Of a DNA stretch of 35,092 nucleotides, positions 25,709-33,223 are shown one piece after another. The notes below the pieces were generated by a model, which saw only the letters and a list, made by a program, of their open reading frames with translations, searched no databases and was not told the origin of the DNA. Made by a program: the position numbers and the translations under genes. The stretch lies in contig DJOD01000053.1 in assembly GCA_002437115.1 (NCBI GenBank), forward strand, positions 25,861-60,952, given 5' to 3'. Source of the stretch: Prevotella sp. UBA6447 (GTDB lineage Bacteria > Bacteroidota > Bacteroidia > Bacteroidales > Bacteroidaceae). Every line of letters starts with the position of its first letter. Positions within the stretch are counted from its first letter, which is position 1.

Positions 25709-28700
25709 ATGAAACAGAACCATTACTTACACACTGTTCTGCTTGCCCTGTTTCTCGGAGCCGCTTCGGCGCAGGCCGACGTGACCAGCCCCTATGCGGA
25801 GGACTTCAACGAGCCCATCAGCACGGCTGCCCACGATTTCAAGGTGGCTTCGGGTTGGGGTCATGTCGTAGCGTCGTATACCGACGAAGACTACGAGACC
25901 TATTATGTGGCTTACGCTTATAGTGCCACCGAAGGTATCGACGGGTCGGGCGCGCTGAAAGTTGGCTCGCAAAAGTTGGGCTATTATTCCTGGGATCAGC
26001 AGACGGTCAACGACCTGTTGGTCACGCCACTGGTAACGGGTACCTCAAGCATTTATGTCAAAGCCACAGAAAGCACAGGCAGTATCAAGTTTTACACAGT
26101 GGCTAAGAATGGGGCTACCTATTCGCGAGGCAGCGAGATTGCGCTCGATGTCAAGCCAACCCTCTCAACCACCGATTGGGTGAAAGTGGACATCCCGGCG
26201 CAGGCTGAGCCAACCTACATTGGCATACGGGGCGAGAATGTGCTCATCGACAACTTCGCTGCCGACAACGCGGAGATAGAGTTGCTCAAGGCTATGAAGG
26301 TCGACAAGGTGACCAGCCTCGGCAAAACGGAGCCCGATTGCAATGCCGATGGCAAGTTTACCGTTAGCTATGCCGTGAAATATTCGAACGTGGGCGACGT
26401 GGAACTAACTCCTGGCACAGAGAACTACTCGTTGAGCATTGTCAACTACAGCCGTGACAATGCCACTGTTTTCACCCTGCCCGTCACCAAGACGCTGGCT
26501 GTGGGCGAGCAAGCCACTGACACCCTGACAGCCGAGGTCGACTATGCCACTTATCCCTCGCGCAACCGTTACGACGTGATGGAGAACCTCACGCAGACCA
26601 CCAGCTATGGCTCGTGGATAGAGCCCGTGGCATATGCGCCGGCCATGCAGCTTCGCAACAGCGACGGACGCATCGACAGCGGTGAAGAGTTTGCCTATGG
26701 CATGGTCAACGAGCCTGTCTCCAAGGCGTTCACCATCCGTAGCGCAGGTGCTGCGCCGCTCACCGTGACGGCCATTGACACGCCCAAGGGTTTCACCACC
26801 GACGTGGCTGTTCCCTTTACCTTGCCCGCCCATGCCGACACCACGTTTGCTCTCACGCTCGGCACCGATGAGCCAGGAATTTTCTCTGGCAGTGTGGTGG
26901 TGAAGGCCGAAGGTGTCGACAGCTTTGCCTTTTCCGTGTCGGGCACGGTGCTCGACTCAACCAAATATTTTGTCAACTTCAACGACGGCACGGTGCCTGT
27001 GGGCATGGTGCTGGGCGACAGCTGGACCGTTGCCCAGCGCGATTACACCTCGAGCAGCAACCCCTATCTGGCCAGCAACGGCACGCGTGGCAAGGAAACC
27101 ATGCTCGTCACGCCTTTGCTCAAGGTGGCCGATGGCGACAAGCTGGCTGTTGACGTGGCTCGCACCAGCTACTACCAAGACGGTGATGACGTGTACCTGA
27201 AAGTTTACTATTCTGCCGACCGCCAGCACTGGACACTCGCCAAGACCATCACGGCCGACGAGCTGAGCTCGGAGCGTGCCGTCAGTTCCACCTATTATTA
27301 TGGCGAACTGAAGACGTTTGTGGTCGACAATGTGCCTGCTGGAAACTATTACATTGGTTTTGGCGCGGGCTATACCAGCATCGACAATATTTATGGTTTT
27401 GAGAAGGTTGCCGTGCTCCACGACCTTCTAGTATCCAGCAAGAAGTTGCCTGCCGTGGCCGTGGTCAACAACAAGTATGAGGCTTCGTTCACCGTGAAGA
27501 ACCTCAATACCGCCCTGGAGGCAGCGGGTTCGTATGCTGTCACGCTCTATGCTGGTGCCGACTCTGTGGCTGCAGCCCAGTCGGTAGACATCGCTGCGGG
27601 TGAGGAGGCTTCGTTTGCCCTTGCCTTCACGCCTCATGCCGCTGGTCCTGTCAAGGTCTATGCGCAACTGAAGAATCTCACGGATGGCTACACCGTCACC
27701 ACCGATACCGTAGACGTGACTGTGTCGGAGGAAAAGGCGGTGAGCAATATGGTCATTGGTACCGAGAGCTCAAAGGAAACCAATGAGGTGTTCTACCTCA
27801 ACTACGCTGACAATAAGGAGGGTGGTCTCTGCGACTTCGTCTACACGCCCGGCATGCTCACCCAGTTTGGCCTCAAGGCAGGCGACAAGGTGGCTGGCGT
27901 GTCGTTCACGGGCGTTCCCACAAGCACCAAGACCGTGAAGCAGTTGCACCAGACGTTGGGCTATGGCCTCGTCGACCCCGCCGCATACGAGCCTGGCAAG
28001 GGCATTGATTCCCTGACCACGGTGACTATTGTCGACGGTGCTGATGTCAGTTTCACCGAGGATGCCGATTACATCACGGAGGTAGCCCTTCCCACGCCCC
28101 TTGTGTGGGACGGAACGTCGGCCATCCGTTTCTATACCTATGTGAAGAGCGATGCGGGCAACTATGTCAATGTCAAGTATCCGGTTGATGAAAACTTCTC
28201 CACGCTCAACTACAAGAGCGGCACAAGTTCTTCCTGGTCTACCAAGTACACGCCGGTCGTCACGTTCTCCATCCAGAAGAATCCTTCTGCCATCACGGGA
28301 ACGGTGAAGAGTGGCGAAGCCCCTGTTGCCGATGCGACCGTGACGCTCACCAGCGATGACGTGATCTATGCGGGAACGACCAATGCCGAGGGTGCCTATG
28401 ACATCCCTGTAATCCAGACCGACAAGTTTTACACTCTCACTGTCACAGCTGAAGGCTTTGTTCCTTACACGGAAGAGGGCATCAGCTTGGCCGATTCTGT
28501 GGCGCGCGACATTCAGCTGAAGAAGACTACGGCCACCGTAGGCGGCAAGGTCGTCTATCGCAATGCGGGTGTAGCTGGTGCCACCGTGACCCTGACCAGT
28601 GGCGACCTGAGCTACACGACCACCACTACCGATGAGGGCGCTTTTGCTCTTGCCGATGTCAAGGCTGGTGTGGCTTACGAGCTGAAGGTCACAGCCGACA

Positions 28701-29593
28701 AGTTCAACGATTACGCCGATTCGCTGCTCGTCGAGGCAGACACGACATTGGCCGACATCACGCTGGCAAAGCCCGACGTGAAGGTCTACGGACAGGTCAA
28801 GTGGGGCGACACGCCGCTGCAGGGCGTGCTTGTGGAGTGTGCCACGGCCGAAAACGTCAAGGACAGTGTCTTCACCGATGCCGATGGCAAGTATGAGTTT
28901 GCAAGCCTCAAGGCCGATAGCGCTTATGCCATTTGCGCTGTCGATACCATGGGCGAGTTCTACCTCTCTGACACCCTTTCGGTCAGCGCCGACGTGGATG
29001 CCGAACACGACTTCTCACTCGTCATCAAGCCCATCATCGTCACTTTCGACAAGGCGGGCTACATGGCATTCAGCTATAAGCGAGCACTCAACTTCGCGGA
29101 GCTCTCCGAGCTGAAGGCATATGCAGTGACTGGTGTCACCGACAACTACACCGATTTGGTTGAGCTCACCGAGGCCCCTGCCGCCACGGGCGTGTTGCTC
29201 CAGGCTCCTGCCGGAACCTACACACTGACACCCGTACAGACAGCTGCGGCTGTGGAGGCCAACCTGCTCGTGGCCACGGCCGACTCCGATTTCACTATCG
29301 GCTCCGATCAGGTGTGCAAGGCTTGGACTTTGACCGACAATGCCGACACCCGCTATTTCACCTCTGTCGAGGGGGCTGTTGTGCCGCAGGGAAGCGCTTA
29401 CCTCCAGTATGAGTCTGATGGCGCGGCAATCTTCCTTAGCAAGGAGGCGGCTGGCATCCGTGATGCCAACGCCTCAGTAGCCCATGGCACAGTCGATTAC
29501 ACCAAGCCCGTCTTCAACCTGGCTGGCCAGCGCGTTGGCAAGCACTACAAGGGTGTGGTCGTGCAGGACGGAAAGAAAATCATGGTGAAGTAA
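25709..29593 (+). CDS. T9SS-exported multidomain protein with carboxypeptidase-regulatory repeats
   Basis: 1294 aa from ATG 25709 (MKQNHYLHTVLLALFLGAAS), with a signal peptide ending near AQA. In order: a choice-of-anchor jelly-roll (about 27-190), a CARDB-like domain (about 195-290), a HYDIN-like sandwich (about 320-415), a second jelly-roll (about 417-570), another CARDB-like domain (about 575-680), a beta-rich region (about 680-860), three tandem carboxypeptidase-regulatory-like domains (about 862-945, 946-1030, 1031-1110; each with an 'AxVTLTSxD...GxY/F' pattern), and a tail ending VFNLAGQRVGKHYKG ... KKIMVK, a common Prevotella-type T9SS end. It is the last gene of the cluster and is followed by a strong terminator. 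A three-codon ATG-AGC-TTA-TGA overlaps its start codon. Confidence 0.85.
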   Translation: MKQNHYLHTVLLALFLGAASAQADVTSPYAEDFNEPISTAAHDFKVASGWGHVVASYTDEDYETYYVAYAYSATEGIDGSGALKVGSQKLGYYSWDQQTVNDLLVTPLVTGTSSIYVKATESTGSIKFYTVAKNGATYSRGSEIALDVKPTLSTTDWVKVDIPAQAEPTYIGIRGENVLIDNFAADNAEIELLKAMKVDKVTSLGKTEPDCNADGKFTVSYAVKYSNVGDVELTPGTENYSLSIVNYSRDNATVFTLPVTKTLAVGEQATDTLTAEVDYATYPSRNRYDVMENLTQTTSYGSWIEPVAYAPAMQLRNSDGRIDSGEEFAYGMVNEPVSKAFTIRSAGAAPLTVTAIDTPKGFTTDVAVPFTLPAHADTTFALTLGTDEPGIFSGSVVVKAEGVDSFAFSVSGTVLDSTKYFVNFNDGTVPVGMVLGDSWTVAQRDYTSSSNPYLASNGTRGKETMLVTPLLKVADGDKLAVDVARTSYYQDGDDVYLKVYYSADRQHWTLAKTITADELSSERAVSSTYYYGELKTFVVDNVPAGNYYIGFGAGYTSIDNIYGFEKVAVLHDLLVSSKKLPAVAVVNNKYEASFTVKNLNTALEAAGSYAVTLYAGADSVAAAQSVDIAAGEEASFALAFTPHAAGPVKVYAQLKNLTDGYTVTTDTVDVTVSEEKAVSNMVIGTESSKETNEVFYLNYADNKEGGLCDFVYTPGMLTQFGLKAGDKVAGVSFTGVPTSTKTVKQLHQTLGYGLVDPAAYEPGKGIDSLTTVTIVDGADVSFTEDADYITEVALPTPLVWDGTSAIRFYTYVKSDAGNYVNVKYPVDENFSTLNYKSGTSSSWSTKYTPVVTFSIQKNPSAITGTVKSGEAPVADATVTLTSDDVIYAGTTNAEGAYDIPVIQTDKFYTLTVTAEGFVPYTEEGISLADSVARDIQLKKTTATVGGKVVYRNAGVAGATVTLTSGDLSYTTTTTDEGAFALADVKAGVAYELKVTADKFNDYADSLLVEADTTLADITLAKPDVKVYGQVKWGDTPLQGVLVECATAENVKDSVFTDADGKYEFASLKADSAYAICAVDTMGEFYLSDTLSVSADVDAEHDFSLVIKPIIVTFDKAGYMAFSYKRALNFAELSELKAYAVTGVTDNYTDLVELTEAPAATGVLLQAPAGTYTLTPVQTAAAVEANLLVATADSDFTIGSDQVCKAWTLTDNADTRYFTSVEGAVVPQGSAYLQYESDGAAIFLSKEAAGIRDANASVAHGTVDYTKPVFNLAGQRVGKHYKGVVVQDGKKIMVK

Positions 29594-29639
29594 GCCATCT
29601 GTTGTTTGCGCCATCGTGGCGCAACCTTACCTAACGAAA

Positions 29640-29690
29640 GGCAAGGACCACCAGTCTCCAAGGAGGCTGCGGTCCTTGCCTTTTTTGTTT
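29640..29690 (+). terminator. Terminator of the T9SS cargo cluster
   Basis: The outer 10-bp stem GGCAAGGACC (29640-29649) with GGTCCTTGCC (29671-29680) encloses an inner 7-bp stem (AGTCTCC / GGAGGCT), followed by TTTTTTGTTTT. This is a strong intrinsic terminator. Confidence 0.9.
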
Positions 29691-30232
29691 TGGCTTTGTC
29701 GTCATTGAATTTTCTTGAAAAACGTTTTCGCCATTTGAAAACATTTCCTTGCCTCTCACCATTATCCCCTAAAAAGCGATTTTTAAATATGTTTCGTAAC
29801 CAATTGATATACATTCATTTATGAGAAGAGCTCGTTCTTGTCTGCTCTAAATGGGCACTTTGGTTGGAGATGTCTATCGAATCGAGGACCAATAAGAGCT
29901 TAACCTTCCCTCGAAAGAGCCTTTGCCTCCAGTGAAAAGAGGCTTAACCTTAGCCCGTAGGGCGCAAAAAGTGCGCAAAACACGACTTTCTCGGTCGCCA
30001 GCAGGTGGTACTGCTGTTTGCCAAGTGCCATTTTCATCTCCAGATGTCTACGTCTGCAGAAGCGTGAAATGGGCAACAATCTTGACACGGACAGCCTGTG
30101 GACATTTGCAAAATGTCATGATGTCAAAAATGGCCTTTGCAACGCTCCCGACGGGTTTCCCCGTAAAGGCAACCAATAGGGGAGAATACGGATATTCATA
30201 AAATTTTATTTTGAAAATTTATTCTGTTATCT

Positions 30233-30263
30233 TTTGATTTATAAAAAAAATACTTTATCTTTG
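30233..30263 (+). promoter_or_regulatory. Promoter of the surface-polysaccharide operon
   Basis: TTTG at 30233-30236, a 19-nt spacer, and TATCTTTG at 30256-30263 match the consensus. The start would be near 30270. No inverted repeats flank it, so it does not look like the invertible promoters of some Bacteroides capsule loci. Confidence 0.7.
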
Positions 30264-30269
30264 CGCATA

Positions 30270-30502
30270 TTGTCTGCTATGACAGCAGATTAGGGGGGCT
30301 TTTGAGGAATCATGTCGAACGTGAGGCCGCATTGTACCCCTATGTCATATCGGTTACATGCGAGCCAGTGCGACAGCTTCTGAAAATCAGTGCTTCACCA
30401 TGGTCATGCTAATGCAGATGGATCGTCACATTTTAAAAGGTAGACCGTGTTGCTTTTGCGATGCGGTGACCCCAAAACATGGTCTTAACCATTTCGTGAC
30501 CT
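30270..30502 (+). promoter_or_regulatory. Long 5' leader of the upxY-like gene
   Basis: About 230 nt separate the predicted start from the ATG. A hairpin TCTGCT-ATGAC-AGCAGA (30273-30289) sits at the extreme 5' end. A second, ATGGT-CTTA-ACCAT (30479-30492), lies 10 nt before the start codon and could affect translation initiation. In Bacteroides, UpxY proteins act through the leader of their own operon to let RNA polymerase read on, so these hairpins are candidate recognition sites. Confidence 0.45.
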
Positions 30503-31078
30503 ATGGATAAGGATAGGGTTAGCTGGTTTCCCATGCGCGTCACCTACGGCCGCGAGCAAAAGGTCAAGGCCTTCCTCGATGCGGTGGGCGTGGAGAACTT
30601 CCTTCCGATGAAGACTGCCGTGAGCAAGGTGGGGCATCGGATTGTGAAGAAACGGGTGCCGGCACTGTCGAACCTCATCTTCGTGCGCTCCAGCATGGAG
30701 CGCATCACGCTGCTCAAGCAAACGAAGCTCGGTGCCGAGCCCCTGCGCTACATGGTGCGCCGTGCGCTCGATCCGCTTCGCGCGTGCGACGAGGTCATCG
30801 TGGTGCCCGACAGGCAGATGGTCAACTTCCTGCGGGTGGCCATGGGACCCGAGGATGAGTACACCTACCTCTCGATGGCCGAGCTGCAAGGTCGCGACCA
30901 GGGAACCGTCAGGATTACTTCGGGTCCTTTTGAGGGGGTCGAGGGCGTCATCAAGCGCGTGCACGGCAACAAGCAGGTCGTCGTTGAACTGGAGGGGCTC
31001 GGGGGCATCGCCATCCGATTTGTGCCCAAGCACTTCATGGTCAAGGAAAATGTAAACGCAATTACGTCAACTACTTAA
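30503..31078 (+). CDS. UpxY-family transcription antiterminator (NusG paralogue)
   Basis: 191 aa from ATG 30503 (MDKDRVSWFPMRVTYGREQK). The N-terminal NGN-like domain (residues about 7-110) shows the 'W(F/Y)xxRVTYGREQKVKxxLD' start and the RVPALSNLIFVRSS strand typical of UpxY/NusG proteins. The C-terminal KOW motif is at about 137-180 (ITSGPFEGVEGVIKRV), ending IAIRFVPKHFM. UpxY proteins bind RNA polymerase at the leader of a capsule operon and prevent premature termination. Being first in the locus ahead of glf and glycosyltransferases fits that role. No upxZ-like repressor gene is seen next to it. Confidence 0.85.
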   Translation: MDKDRVSWFPMRVTYGREQKVKAFLDAVGVENFLPMKTAVSKVGHRIVKKRVPALSNLIFVRSSMERITLLKQTKLGAEPLRYMVRRALDPLRACDEVIVVPDRQMVNFLRVAMGPEDEYTYLSMAELQGRDQGTVRITSGPFEGVEGVIKRVHGNKQVVVELEGLGGIAIRFVPKHFMVKENVNAITSTT

Positions 31079-31108
31079 TAAACACCGCTAAAACTTAAAT
31101 CTTCTGAT

Positions 31109-31399
31109 ATGACTCAAGATGAACGTTGGAACATGATGTGGACATCGATGATGGACTTCTTCAAGGAGAACAAGCGGCGCCCGTCGAAGTACAAGCCTGA
31201 GGAGCGCGACTTGCACAACTGGGTGAAATACAACTGCAAGCGCATGCGCAGTGGCAAGCTGCCAGCCTCGCGCCTGCAGAGCATGGAAGACATGCTCAAC
31301 GAGTGTGAGCGCCTGAAACGCATCAACCAGTACCAGTATAAGCATGAGGAGACACAAGAACTCTTCGAGGCGCAAAAGGCAGAAATGGAGACCGCATGA
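31109..31399 (+). CDS. Small protein with a helicase-associated-like domain
   Basis: 96 aa from ATG 31109 (MTQDERWNMMWTSMMDFFKE). It resembles the short 'helicase associated' (HA) domain: W..M...MDFFKENKRRPSKY, then ERDLHNWVKYNCKRMRSGKL with a conserved NWxKYN(C/R)K core, then a helical tail rich in Glu and Lys. HA domains are predicted nucleic-acid-binding three-helix units. Homologues from memory occur as stand-alone small proteins next to upxY-type genes in Bacteroidota. Its TGA overlaps the glf start (ATGA at 31396-31399), so the two are probably translationally coupled. A role in regulating the locus is a guess. Confidence 0.6.
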   Translation: MTQDERWNMMWTSMMDFFKENKRRPSKYKPEERDLHNWVKYNCKRMRSGKLPASRLQSMEDMLNECERLKRINQYQYKHEETQELFEAQKAEMETA

Positions 31400-32541
31400 C
31401 ACACACTTGCTACGACTACCTAATAGTGGGGGCGGGTCTCTTCGGAGCCACCTTCGCCCACCTGGCCCGACGGCACGGCCGTCGTTGTCTCGTCATCGAC
31501 AAGCGGCCTCACCTCGGCGGCAACGTCTACTGTGAGGACGTGGAGGGTATCCACGTCCACAAGTATGGCGCGCACATCTTCCACACCTCAAACCGCAAGG
31601 TGTGGGACTTCGTCAACCGCATCGTGCCCTTCAACCGCTACACCAACTCGCCCCTGGCTAACTACCGTGGCCAGCTCTACAACCTGCCCTTCAACATGAA
31701 CACCTTCCACCAGATGTGGGGTGTCACCACGCCCGAAGAGGCTGCGGCCAAGATTGCGGAGCAGCGATCCGAAGCCCTCGCCAAGATGCGGGCCGAGGGC
31801 GCCACCGAGCCGCGCAACCTGGAGGAACAGGCCCTCTCGCTCATCGGGCGCGACATCTACGAGCGGCTCATCAAGGGCTACACTGAGAAGCAGTGGGGGC
31901 GCCAATGCACCGACCTGCCCGCCTTCATCATCAAGCGGCTGCCCGTCAGGCTGGTCTACGACAACAACTACTTCAACGACCTTTACCAGGGCATACCCGA
32001 GGGCGGCTACAACCGCCTCGTCGACGGCCTGCTCGATGGCGTGGAGACGCTGACCGACACCGATTTCTTCACCGAACGCGCCCACTGGGAGGGCCTGGCC
32101 GACCGTATCGTCTACACAGGGCAGCTCGACGAATACTTCGGCTATGAGCACGGGCATCTCAACTTCCGCACCGTGCGATTCGAGACGGAGGTGAAGGAGC
32201 TGCCCAACTACCAGGGCAACGCCGTGGTCAACTACACCGACGCCAATGTGCCCTACACGCGCGTCATCGAGCATAAGCACTTCGAGATGTTCGGCCAGCA
32301 GGTCTACGACAATCCGCACACGGTCATCAGCCGAGAGTACAGCACCGAGTGGCAACCAGGCATGGAGCCCTACTATCCCGTCAACGACACCCCGAACAAC
32401 GCCCTGGCCGACCGCTACCGCGCTTTGGCTGCCCGGCTCGCGCCCCGCGTCATCTTCGGAGGCCGCCTCGCCGAATACCGCTACTACGACATGGCACCCA
32501 TCATCGAGAAGGTCATGGAGATGTGGGAAAGCGACTCGTGA
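31396..32541 (+). CDS. glf: UDP-galactopyranose mutase
   Basis: 381 aa, normal length for the family. It interconverts UDP-galactopyranose and UDP-galactofuranose using reduced FAD, supplying galactofuranose for surface glycans; cytoplasmic. The N-terminal FAD-binding fold is clear (YLIVGAGLFGATFAHLA, then CLVIDKRPHLGGNVY), as is HKYGAHIFHT at about residues 55-64. Further family blocks are FTRYTNSPL-like FNRYTNSPLANYRGQLYNLP, then GYTEKQWGR and RLPVRLVYDNNYFND, and the C-terminal GRLAEYRYYDMAPIIEK. The start overlaps the upstream small gene by 4 bp. High GC compared with the glycosyltransferases that follow. The polysaccharide of this locus therefore likely contains galactofuranose. Confidence 0.97.
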   Translation: MTHTCYDYLIVGAGLFGATFAHLARRHGRRCLVIDKRPHLGGNVYCEDVEGIHVHKYGAHIFHTSNRKVWDFVNRIVPFNRYTNSPLANYRGQLYNLPFNMNTFHQMWGVTTPEEAAAKIAEQRSEALAKMRAEGATEPRNLEEQALSLIGRDIYERLIKGYTEKQWGRQCTDLPAFIIKRLPVRLVYDNNYFNDLYQGIPEGGYNRLVDGLLDGVETLTDTDFFTERAHWEGLADRIVYTGQLDEYFGYEHGHLNFRTVRFETEVKELPNYQGNAVVNYTDANVPYTRVIEHKHFEMFGQQVYDNPHTVISREYSTEWQPGMEPYYPVNDTPNNALADRYRALAARLAPRVIFGGRLAEYRYYDMAPIIEKVMEMWESDS

Positions 32542-32598
32542 CCTCAGGTAAGCCTACTATGCCGACTTCATTAGTTTCCTTGATTTGGTTTTTGACCA

Positions 32599-32770
32599 CG
32601 AGATTTATCGCAGACCCACTGACCACAGGGAAGTAATACCACGAATATCCCGAATGACGTTGACTGTCATTCGAGTAATACGAAAGCGCCATTGGCGTTA
32701 TCTCTCAGTGTTCATTCGTTAAATTCGCGCAATTACTTCCCGGTGATCAGTGAGTCTGCGACAAATCTCG
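32599..32770. repeat. 172-bp imperfect palindrome (MITE-like intergenic element)
   Basis: The arms 32599-32637 and 32732-32770 (39 bp each, beginning CGAGATTT) are inverted copies with about four mismatches. Between them lie a perfect 8-bp hairpin (CGAATGAC / GTCATTCG, 32651-32673) and a shorter one (CGCC / GGCG, 32687-32697). As RNA or cruciform DNA it would form a three-way structure. It carries no ORF and sits between glf and a possible Rpn-derived gene. No target-site duplication is obvious. No second copy was noticed in this window. Confidence 0.75.
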
Positions 32771-32790
32771 AGTTATAGAAAATATTAGTT

Positions 32791-33087
32791 ATGAAATTAG
32801 GTCTTGATTTAAGCAAATATTGTGACGAGGCTCATGTTCTCCAGGAGCTGAAGGAGTATGAACAGCGTCCGGCAGTGATAGAACGTTTAGGTAAGATGTC
32901 ACTTCTTGAGCGAGACGCTTTTGAAAGAGGCTTCATGGAAGGTTACAAAGAGGGATACGCCGAAGGCATGAAGATGGCGCTTGTCTCGATAGTTACAGGC
33001 TTGAAAGCCAACAATGTGGACGCAAACCTGATAGCTGACGTGACAGGTATGGATGCCGATGAGATAGACCATTTGCTTCAAGAGTAA
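32791..33087 (+). CDS. Small protein resembling the C-terminus of Rpn-type nucleases
   Basis: 98 aa from ATG 32791 (MKLGLDLSKYCDEAHVLQEL). The centre has the repeated ExGxxEGYKEGYAEGMK pattern (about residues 51-66) followed by a hydrophobic helix and a terminal 'D(V/A)TGMDADEIDHLLQE' helix. This is how Rpn (PD-(D/E)XK recombination-promoting nuclease / putative transposase) proteins end. The nuclease domain is missing, so it is either a truncated remnant or an independent small protein; stand-alone C-terminal forms of Rpn are known. The frame is intact with its own start codon. It lies 20 bp after the palindromic element. Confidence 0.5.
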   Translation: MKLGLDLSKYCDEAHVLQELKEYEQRPAVIERLGKMSLLERDAFERGFMEGYKEGYAEGMKMALVSIVTGLKANNVDANLIADVTGMDADEIDHLLQE

Positions 33088-33223
33088 CCCCCCTCTGTCC
33101 TACAACTCCCTTCGGGCATGAACAGCTCGAGCAACGACACCACCTGTTCTACGACCTCATCGGCAGGATTTGGGGGACGGAAACTCTAATGTAAGGGAAA
33201 TATTTAACATAAAGTCTACGTGA
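33088..33223 (+). other. Short spacer before the glycosyltransferases
   Basis: This 136-bp spacer contains an open stretch without start codon (about 33110-33192) that could be a gene remnant, but it matches nothing I recognise. No TAnnTTTG promoter is seen. Confidence 0.3.

Larger units (their letters stand above)
29594..30502. other. Long intergenic region before the polysaccharide locus
   Basis: This 909-bp stretch contains the cluster terminator (29640-29690), then about 500 bp with no supported gene. Within that part are a repeated 10-mer GCTTAACCTT (29898-29907 and 29942-29951), short hairpins such as GACATTT-GCA-AAATGTC (30101-30117) and AAATTTT/AAAATTT near 30200-30220. The last 270 bp hold the upxY promoter (30233-30263) and its leader. 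Open frames at 29923-30201 (+) and 29900-30088 (-) lack any recognisable family and look like chance. Confidence 0.55.

Noticed and set aside
27770..29008. 412-codon open frame on the minus strand
   Set aside because: It is antisense to the 1294-aa T9SS cargo gene, whose repeats and tail are clear; no family pattern is seen in the antisense product.
29923..30201. 92-codon open frame (+) and an overlapping 62-codon frame (-) at 29900-30088
   Set aside because: Neither shows a family pattern, signal peptide or convincing start region; probably chance frames in an intergenic spacer.
30184..30300. Invertible promoter at the polysaccharide locus
   Set aside because: Short palindromes (GAATA-CGGA-TATTC and AAATTTT/AAAATTT) occur upstream, but no matching inverted repeat was found on the other side of the promoter, so inversion is not supported.
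32542..32598. Separate gene just after glf
   Set aside because: Frames overlapping the glf end and the palindrome are short, lack start signals and carry no motif.
33110..33192. Possible coding remnant upstream of the first GT2 gene
   Set aside because: An open stretch of about 27 codons exists without start codon, but it matches no family known to me and may be chance.
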